A stretch of 11,842 bases of DNA from Bacteroidales bacterium. GTDB lineage: Bacteria > Bacteroidota > Bacteroidia > Bacteroidales > NBLH01. Each line of letters opens with the position of its first letter. Position 1 is the stretch's first letter. A program made the translations under genes and the position numbers. The DNA is taken from positions 1 through 11,842 of the forward strand of contig JAOZNO010000046.1 of NCBI GenBank assembly GCA_029933755.1, read 5' to 3'. Below the pieces are notes generated by a model. That model worked only from the letters and a program-made list of their open reading frames with translations, was not told where the DNA came from and made no database searches. Positions 7,017-11,842 of the stretch are shown piece by piece.

Positions 7017-7035
7017 GATTATTCCTATTATAATA

Positions 7036-8295
7036 ATGAAAGAACAACCATTTAAACGAATGAGAAGTACATTATTAAAGATTATTCTATTGCTTAGCAT
7101 TGCAGCCTTGCTATTAAACTGCAACAGCAATTCAGACAATAAAAAAACGGCAAAGACAATTAAAAATCCCAATACCCAATTGGCTAGTAATTATGATTCT
7201 ATTCAAACACCAAAAATTGACCAGTGGTTTAAAAACCTGTACACTACAAGTCGGTTTACAGGTAATGTTTTGGTAGCTAAAGACGGTGTAATTCTTTACA
7301 AAAACTCTTACGGTTATGCCAATTATGCAAGCAAAGACACTTTAACAATCGAACACAAATTTCAAATTGGTTCCGTATCAAAGCAATTTACTTCAATGGC
7401 CATAATGATTTTAAAAGAAAAAGGCCTTCTAAACTATCAAGATAATGTTAAGAAATTCATTGCTGATTTTCCTTACGATAATATTACAATATATCAATTA
7501 TTAACACATCGTTCAGGTCTTTCAAATTATAATTATTTTAGCGATGAATATACCGATAAAGAAACCACTATTTACAATAAAGATGTAGTTCGGATGATTA
7601 TTGATAGTGTTCCCCTACCCTACTACCAGCCGAATTATCGGTTTAACTACTGCAATACTAATTACGTTTTATTAGCGGAAATTGCTGAAAGAGTTAGCGG
7701 TATGCCATTTGAAAAATTTGTAAAAAAAGAAATTTTTGAGAAAGCTGGAATGCAAAATTCACAAGTATTTATTAAAGGTAAACAAGAACGTATTTACAAA
7801 GCAGCAACAGGCTATCATTTTAAATGGTTAGTAGCTCAGCACAGCTATCAGGATGGTGTTACCGGCGATAAAGGTATTTATACAACAGTAGAAGATTTAT
7901 TCAGGTGGGATAAAGCTCTTTATGCGAATATAATTGTTAATAAATCAACTTTAGATGAAGCATTTTCTCCTGCTCAGCCCGAAAAAAAGGGAAATTCAAA
8001 CTATGGCTTTGGCTGGAGATTAAAAACATGTATTGATGGAAGTAGACTAATATTCCATGGTGGTTGGTGGAGAGGATTTAACGCTTTATTTGTTAGAGAT
8101 CTTAAAAATAAAGTAACAATAATCATATTGAGTAATATTCGAACAAAAAGTATTTCTAGTTCATTTAAGGAACTTCTCGGCATTTTTGACCCAACCAGAC
8201 AACAAGAACAAATTGACTTAGAGGAAAAACTTGCTGCTTTAAAAAAAGAAACACCTGATTCCATAACAGAACCAGGTGTAAATAAGTTAAATTAG
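7036..8295 (+). CDS. Serine hydrolase lipoprotein, class C beta-lactamase / penicillin-binding protein-like family
   Basis: With ATG 7036 the protein has 419 residues; a second ATG at 7060 would give 411 and a tidier signal peptide. Both precede a hydrophobic stretch ending LLLNC, a lipobox with Cys29, so the protein should be lipid-anchored. The catalytic set of the beta-lactamase/DD-peptidase fold is complete: S113-V-S-K116 (SxxK), Y205-C-N207 (YxN) and H341-G-G343 in place of KTG, the pattern of esterase and D-aminopeptidase relatives. True antibiotic hydrolysis is unlikely to be its main role; cell-wall peptide, ester or D-amino acid peptide hydrolysis is more typical. A longer GTG start at 6997 falls inside the palindrome and puts extra residues before the signal sequence, so I reject it. 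It follows the helicase gene by 53 bp. The TAG stop coincides with the left end of a dispersed repeat. Confidence 0.88.
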   Translation: MKEQPFKRMRSTLLKIILLLSIAALLLNCNSNSDNKKTAKTIKNPNTQLASNYDSIQTPKIDQWFKNLYTTSRFTGNVLVAKDGVILYKNSYGYANYASKDTLTIEHKFQIGSVSKQFTSMAIMILKEKGLLNYQDNVKKFIADFPYDNITIYQLLTHRSGLSNYNYFSDEYTDKETTIYNKDVVRMIIDSVPLPYYQPNYRFNYCNTNYVLLAEIAERVSGMPFEKFVKKEIFEKAGMQNSQVFIKGKQERIYKAATGYHFKWLVAQHSYQDGVTGDKGIYTTVEDLFRWDKALYANIIVNKSTLDEAFSPAQPEKKGNSNYGFGWRLKTCIDGSRLIFHGGWWRGFNALFVRDLKNKVTIIILSNIRTKSISSSFKELLGIFDPTRQQEQIDLEEKLAALKKETPDSITEPGVNKLN

Positions 8296-8488
8296 TGTTT
8301 GTCTATAAAGTCAGAGTTTTATGATTTTTACTATTTTGAAACGAGAACAGTATTCAGTTCTCAGTAAGCATACTTTTGAGCTACTGCATACTGTAACTGT
8401 CTACTACCAACTTCTACAAATCTTTAAATAAATTCCAAGTAAAAAAAAAAATAAAAATAAGAGATTATAGACACACAAACAGAGTTTA
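8293..8488. mobile_element. Candidate MITE-like dispersed repeat, copy 2
   Basis: About 196 bp, same orientation as copy 1 at 1211-1402. The left end TAGTGTTTGTCTATAA and the right end TTATAGACACACAAAC are inverted repeats: GTTTGTCTATAA against GTGTGTCTATAA differs at one of 12 positions. The core again has CAGT every 7 bp (8348, 8355, 8362) facing ACTG at 8383, 8390 and 8396 and ACTA at 8403; one base has been lost in the right arm. An A-rich tract (about 8440-8460) lies near the right end in both copies. The left TA (8293-8294) is the first two bases of the hydrolase stop codon TAG, and the right end lies 2 bp from the stop codon of the Omp85 gene, so the element makes up the whole convergent spacer. 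No coding capacity. Confidence 0.68.
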
Positions 8489-8490
8489 AT

Positions 8491-9819
8491 CTAATACAAG
8501 AAATTCAAACCAATATATATACCACTTGTACCATCTTCTATCTGAGCAGCCATACCGTAATCAACTGCAATAATAAAATTATCATTTAATGCAAAATGAA
8601 CACCCGCACCATAACTTATATGCCATGCTTCTGGTGCATTATTAAACCACAATTCCCTTTCAGCCGTAGGAACACCACTTAAATCCTGTTTATAAGGATC
8701 TACAACACGTCCCATATCTGTAAATGCACTTAAAGCAATATAAAAGTTTTGATTAAATACCGAAGTTTGTAAAACTTTCCATCTAAACTCAAAGTTTCCA
8801 AAAGCCATACCATCACCAACAATCCTGTTTCTTAATATTCCCCGCATAGTTTTTGCTCCACCAAGTCCATCACGAATATCATAAGAATCATATAGGTAGG
8901 GTAATAAATAAAAAGGGATATTACCACCTGTTTTTGTTTGATAACTTAAACGATAGGCAAAAGTCATTTTTTTAGGAAATATTGAGAAATACTGACGATG
9001 AATCAGAATTAATGCAGTACCTGTTTTTTCATAATCACCCATAAATGAAGGTGCTACTAAAAAAAGAGCCTCTGTCCACATTCCGCTATTCGGATTTGGT
9101 TCATTATCTCTTGTATCAAATACAACACCTGTTTTCAAAAGTGTCACATTTCCACCATCTTTTTCAGTTTGAGAAATTACTCCCCAGTCAACATAATTAT
9201 CATACAGTCCAGGCACGTCAGGTAGCAAGTCAGCCTCATCTTTCCCTTCATTTAATTGATCAATATCAACTGTTGCAATTTCACTACCCATATAAGTAAG
9301 CCCACCAATCCAACGTAACTTTTTGCCTATAATATTCCCTTGAAAATCAGCTTTTAAACGAACTACATTCCGCTCGTATCTGTAAAATGCCCTTGAAATA
9401 TAATCAGCATCTTGCTCATCTTCGTATTTTGCATCATAATGAGCATTATATCCATTAAAACCATAAAAGTTCAAAGCCTTCTCAGTTCGGTACGAAGCCT
9501 CCAAAGTTGTTCTAATATTAGGAATCAAACGTTCACTATCATATTTTAAAATATTCGCACCATTACCTTTTGTTGTACGCGACCATTCAAGATATAGAGA
9601 ATGATCATAAGCAGGATAACGACTTCCATCACCATAGTGATATATATTTGCCAACAATCCATACTTAAAACCAACATCAGAATCATAGGCAACTACAGGT
9701 ACACCTCCAAAACTAAAGCCCTTCTTTACTTTTTTAACAGTTTCGGTTGTATCTTCCTGTGCAAAAAGCATTGTAGAAGACAAAATTAGCAAGCTTAATA
9801 GAATAGTAATTTTTTTCAT
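8491..9819 (-). CDS. Omp85/BamA-TamA superfamily outer-membrane barrel without POTRA domains
   Basis: The 442-residue precursor has a signal peptide (residues 1-20, MKKITILLSLLILSSTMLFA, cut before QED), a short charged linker and then barrel sequence at once: FSFGGVPVVAYDSDVGFKYG. Omp85 hallmarks are VVFDTRDNEPNPNSGMW (about 232-248), the loop-6 motif KTMRGILRNR with R326-G327, GNFEFRW, and FTDMGRVV near the end; the final strand ends in an aromatic residue (GLNFLY). There is no room for POTRA domains, which BamA and TamA use to handle client proteins. So it is probably a barrel-only Omp85 protein in the outer membrane with an unknown role, perhaps lipid or protein transport. It has its own -7 box and is divergent from the EEP gene. 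Confidence 0.85.
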   Translation of the reverse strand: MKKITILLSLLILSSTMLFAQEDTTETVKKVKKGFSFGGVPVVAYDSDVGFKYGLLANIYHYGDGSRYPAYDHSLYLEWSRTTKGNGANILKYDSERLIPNIRTTLEASYRTEKALNFYGFNGYNAHYDAKYEDEQDADYISRAFYRYERNVVRLKADFQGNIIGKKLRWIGGLTYMGSEIATVDIDQLNEGKDEADLLPDVPGLYDNYVDWGVISQTEKDGGNVTLLKTGVVFDTRDNEPNPNSGMWTEALFLVAPSFMGDYEKTGTALILIHRQYFSIFPKKMTFAYRLSYQTKTGGNIPFYLLPYLYDSYDIRDGLGGAKTMRGILRNRIVGDGMAFGNFEFRWKVLQTSVFNQNFYIALSAFTDMGRVVDPYKQDLSGVPTAERELWFNNAPEAWHISYGAGVHFALNDNFIIAVDYGMAAQIEDGTSGIYIGLNFLY

Positions 9820-9848
9820 ATTATAATTTTTAGATTAGCATAGTTTTA

Positions 9849-9856
9849 CAAATCTA
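9849..9856 (-). promoter_or_regulatory. Putative -7 box of the Omp85 gene
   Basis: On the minus strand TAGATTTG (9856-9849) matches TAnnTTTG and lies 29 bp before the ATG at 9819. No TTTG is present at the usual -33 spacing. The 126-bp divergent spacer holds this box and the one for the EEP gene on the other strand. Confidence 0.45.
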
Positions 9857-9897
9857 ATAAAATATTGAAATAATTACATACTTAGCCAAAAAAAATA

Positions 9898-9905
9898 TAA
9901 ATTTG
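9898..9905 (+). promoter_or_regulatory. Putative -7 box of the EEP-racemase pair
   Basis: TAAATTTG matches TAnnTTTG and lies 40 bp before the ATG at 9946, a normal leader length. A -33 TTTG at the proper distance is missing. The sequence from here to the ATG is AT-rich with no clear Shine-Dalgarno, which is usual for Bacteroidota. Confidence 0.45.
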
Positions 9906-9945
9906 AATTTCTATTTTAAGCTATAAATTAATTAAACCTAAAAAA

Positions 9946-10995
9946 ATGAAAAAAGTTTTAAAGGCAATTTTATATCTAATTCTTGTAATAGTACTGTTTT
10001 TTGCAGGATTAATAATTACTGCAATTATAACTGATTATAAGCCTTCTGAAACGGTTGAAGTGTTTAAATCTGAAAATTCGAATATGGTTTCTGACACACT
10101 GAAATTTAATATTGTTAACTGGAATATTGGTTATTGTGGATTAGATGCATCAATGGATTTCTTTTATGATGGTGGCACTCATGTAAGACCTCCGGAAGAA
10201 AATGTAAAAAAGAATCTAACTGCAGTAATCAATTATCTTAAAAATCAAGAGAATATTGATTTCTTCTTATTACAGGAAGTTGATAAAAAGTCAAAAAGAA
10301 GCTACAGGATAAACCAATTCGATACTTTACAAAACACTTTTCCTGCTTACCATTCGTTTTTCGGTAAAAATTACGATGTATTCTTTGTTCCAACACCACC
10401 TACAGAACCTTACGGTAAAGTTGTGTCTGGATTAATGACCTTGAGTAAATATGCTCCGTCTGAAGTTATCAGACATCAATTTCCTGGAAATTACGATTTC
10501 CCAACTGGGCTTTTTATGCTTGACAGATGTTTTTTAGTTAGCAGAATCCCTGTTTCAAATGGCAAACAACTATTAATGATTAATACACATAATTCTGCTT
10601 ATGATGATGGCAACCTGCGATCAGGACAAATGAAATATCTAAAGCAATTCCTTTCAGATGAATATGCAAAAGGCAATTATATTGTTATTGCAGGTGACTG
10701 GAACCAGTGTCCTCCCGGATTAAAAACAGAAATTCCCGGATTCAAGTTTGATAATGAAGACTATATGCCTATAGATGAAAACTTTATGCCGGCAGATTGG
10801 AAATGGGTTTATCAAAATAATATCCCAACAAACCGTAGGGTAATAGCCCCTTACGACAAAGCAACAACATTAACTACAGTTATCGATGCATTTTTAATAT
10901 CACCTAATATTGAAAACACAGCAATAGAAAATATTAATCTTGAGTTTGAACATTCAGATCACCAGCCTATTAAAGCAAGTTTTAAATTAAAGTAA
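9946..10995 (+). CDS. Membrane-anchored endonuclease/exonuclease/phosphatase (EEP) family protein
   Basis: The 349-residue protein has one N-terminal membrane helix (about residues 7-28) with a Lys-rich cytoplasmic start, so the catalytic domain should face the periplasm. The EEP (DNase I-like) motifs follow in order: NWNIGY (N58, N60), LLQEVD (E111, metal ligand), NTHNSAYD (H215), AGDWNQ (D251, N253) and the closing SDHQP (D338-H339). The family's catalytic residues are therefore all present, and a Mg-dependent phosphodiesterase or phosphatase activity is expected. The substrate could be nucleic acid, a phospholipid headgroup or a sugar phosphate; the membrane anchor favours an envelope or extracellular substrate. 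The stop codon is 19 bp before the racemase ATG, so the two are very likely co-transcribed. Fold call sure, substrate unknown. Confidence 0.88.
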   Translation: MKKVLKAILYLILVIVLFFAGLIITAIITDYKPSETVEVFKSENSNMVSDTLKFNIVNWNIGYCGLDASMDFFYDGGTHVRPPEENVKKNLTAVINYLKNQENIDFFLLQEVDKKSKRSYRINQFDTLQNTFPAYHSFFGKNYDVFFVPTPPTEPYGKVVSGLMTLSKYAPSEVIRHQFPGNYDFPTGLFMLDRCFLVSRIPVSNGKQLLMINTHNSAYDDGNLRSGQMKYLKQFLSDEYAKGNYIVIAGDWNQCPPGLKTEIPGFKFDNEDYMPIDENFMPADWKWVYQNNIPTNRRVIAPYDKATTLTTVIDAFLISPNIENTAIENINLEFEHSDHQPIKASFKLK

Positions 10996-11014
10996 ACTCT
11001 TAAAATAAGCTAAA

Positions 11015-11710
11015 ATGAAAACTATTGGACTATTGGGTGGTATGACATGGCATTCCACCCATGAATATTATCGACTTTTTAATGAATTGGTAAATAAAAG
11101 ACTAGGGAAAGAACATGCTGCAAAAGTATTAATTTACAGTTTTAATTTTCAGGAATTAAGAAACTGGCAATTGGAAGACACCACTTTTCTAGCTGAGCAA
11201 TTAGCATTACAAGCAAAAAAACTAGAAACAGCAGGAGCCGATATTATATTAATTGGAGCTAATACCATGCATGAATATTATCAACAAGTTCAAAATGCAC
11301 TATCAATTCAGGTTTTACATATTGGTGATGCTGTTGGCCGAACAATTAAACAGAAAAAACTAAAAAAAGTAGCATTATTGGGAACAAAATACACCATGCA
11401 GGGTGATTTCTATAAAAATAAGCTAGCTGAATATGATATTGAAACTATTACACCTTCAAATGAAGAACAAAAAATAATAAATGACATAATTTATAATGAA
11501 TTAGTAAAAGGTCAAATTATTGAAAAATCCAAACAAGCTTACCTGAAAATTATAAATAAAATGAAAGAAAGCTATGATATTGAAGGAGTAATATTAGGTT
11601 GTACGGAAATCCCTTTATTAATAAAACCGGAAGACACAGAATTAAAAACCTTTAACACCACTGAAATTCATGCACTTAGTGCTGTGAATTTTGCTCTTGA
11701 CAATAAATAA
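11015..11710 (+). CDS. Aspartate/glutamate racemase family protein, first catalytic residue replaced by Ala
   Basis: The 231-residue protein matches the Asp/Glu racemase family over its full length: MKTIGLLGGMTWHST at the N-terminus, ANTMH (82-86), VALLGTKYTMQGDFY in the middle, and LGCTEIPLL (C196) followed by NTTEIHALSAVNFAL. Enzymes of this family invert the alpha carbon of aspartate or glutamate with two residues on opposite faces, a Cys (or Thr in E. coli YgeA, as I recall) before NTxH and a Cys in GCTE. Here the second Cys is kept, but the first position is Ala82. The protein may thus be a one-sided or altered-substrate enzyme, or catalytically reduced. It is the second gene of a likely operon with the EEP gene. 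The N-terminus needs no adjustment. Confidence 0.85.
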   Translation: MKTIGLLGGMTWHSTHEYYRLFNELVNKRLGKEHAAKVLIYSFNFQELRNWQLEDTTFLAEQLALQAKKLETAGADIILIGANTMHEYYQQVQNALSIQVLHIGDAVGRTIKQKKLKKVALLGTKYTMQGDFYKNKLAEYDIETITPSNEEQKIINDIIYNELVKGQIIEKSKQAYLKIINKMKESYDIEGVILGCTEIPLLIKPEDTELKTFNTTEIHALSAVNFALDNK

Positions 11711-11731
11711 TTAGAAATTTTAATTAAACTA

Positions 11732-11762
11732 TTTTAAAGATTAATAAAAAGTTTTATATTTG
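11732..11762 (+). promoter_or_regulatory. Promoter of the tRNA gene
   Basis: TATATTTG at 11755-11762 is a full match to the Bacteroidota -7 box TAnnTTTG. Nineteen bases upstream is TTTT (11732-11735), a three-of-four match to the -33 TTTG. It begins 22 bp after the racemase stop and reads into the tRNA start 45 bp further on. Confidence 0.75.
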
Positions 11763-11767
11763 CACCC

Positions 11768-11794
11768 GCAAAATGATAAGGATGTCATTTTTGC
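11768..11794 (+). other. Inverted repeat in the tRNA leader
   Basis: GCAAAATGA (11768-11776) and TCATTTTTGC (11785-11794) are complementary apart from one extra T, with an 8-nt loop (TAAGGATG). The hairpin would form at the very 5' end of the primary transcript, between the promoter and the mature tRNA end. It may affect leader stability or processing by RNase P; there is no T run for termination. Confidence 0.55.
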
Positions 11795-11807
11795 TAAAAC
11801 AACAAAT

Positions 11808-11842
11808 GGCGAGCTAACTCAGCTGGTTAGAGCGTCCCGATT
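11808..11842 (+). tRNA. tRNA gene, partial (5' half, cut at first anticodon base)
   Basis: GGCGAGC (11808-11814) is the 5' acceptor strand, followed by T8 and A9, a D arm ACTC-AGCTGGTTA-GAGC with the invariant A14, G18, G19 and A21, base G26, the 5' anticodon stem TCCCG, then A32 and the invariant T33 (11841). By this numbering the last base of the window is position 34 and is T, so the anticodon should start with U. Position 10 is A facing C25, where a G-C pair is normal. Amino acid identity cannot be read. Other tRNA genes may follow beyond the edge. Confidence 0.9.

Noticed and set aside
6997..7035. Longer hydrolase reading frame starting with GTG at 6997
   Set aside because: The GTG lies inside the 48-bp palindrome, and the added residues precede a complete lipoprotein signal sequence; ATG at 7036 or 7060 is far more likely.
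7036..8295. Antibiotic-resistance beta-lactamase
   Set aside because: SxxK and YxN are present, but HGG replaces KTG and the protein is a lipoprotein, fitting the broad esterase/peptidase branch rather than a true AmpC enzyme.
8001..9789. Antisense open frames in the hydrolase (8001-8264) and the Omp85 gene (9045-9299, 9601-9789)
   Set aside because: Shadows of well-supported genes, without recognisable domains.

Overview
The window looks like an ordinary, AT-rich chromosomal segment from a member of the Bacteroidota. Several upstream regions carry the Bacteroidota-type -7 box TAnnTTTG, clear Shine-Dalgarno sequences are absent, and the proteins (CotH-like secreted protein, short Omp85 barrel, UvrD/AddA-type helicase-nuclease, membrane-anchored EEP protein) have the look of that phylum. 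I cannot fix the order or genus.

Layout, left to right. On the minus strand are a truncated secreted protein with a FecR-like N-terminal domain (runs off the left edge), a single-domain response regulator (693-1124), a secreted CotH-like kinase-fold protein (1410-2486) and a TauE/SafE-type permease (2706-3497). On the plus strand follow an AddA-type helicase-nuclease (3683-6982) and a serine hydrolase lipoprotein of the class C beta-lactamase type (7036-8295). A minus-strand Omp85-type barrel without POTRA domains (8491-9819) stands divergent from a plus-strand pair: an EEP-fold membrane-anchored phosphoesterase (9946-10995) and an aspartate/glutamate racemase-like protein (11015-11710). A tRNA gene with its own promoter starts at 11808 and is cut by the right edge at the first anticodon base.

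The genes do not form one pathway. Likely transcription units are response regulator plus secreted protein, EEP plus racemase, and possibly helicase plus hydrolase. The two divergent spacers (TauE/AddA and Omp85/EEP) each hold back-to-back -7 boxes.

The most interesting material is non-coding. Two diverged copies of a roughly 190-195 bp element (1211-1402 and 8293-8488) share degenerate terminal inverted repeats, possible TA flanks and an unusual core in which CAGT motifs spaced exactly 7 bp apart face ACTG motifs spaced 7 bp apart. One copy almost exactly fills the space between two convergent stop codons and supplies one of them; the other ends 7 bp from a third stop codon. Separately, a perfect 48-bp palindrome covers the end of the helicase gene. 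Among the proteins, the racemase has Ala where the family's first catalytic Cys/Thr is expected, and the AddA-like gene has no AddB partner in view. I see no defence island, prophage, CRISPR array or biosynthetic cluster.
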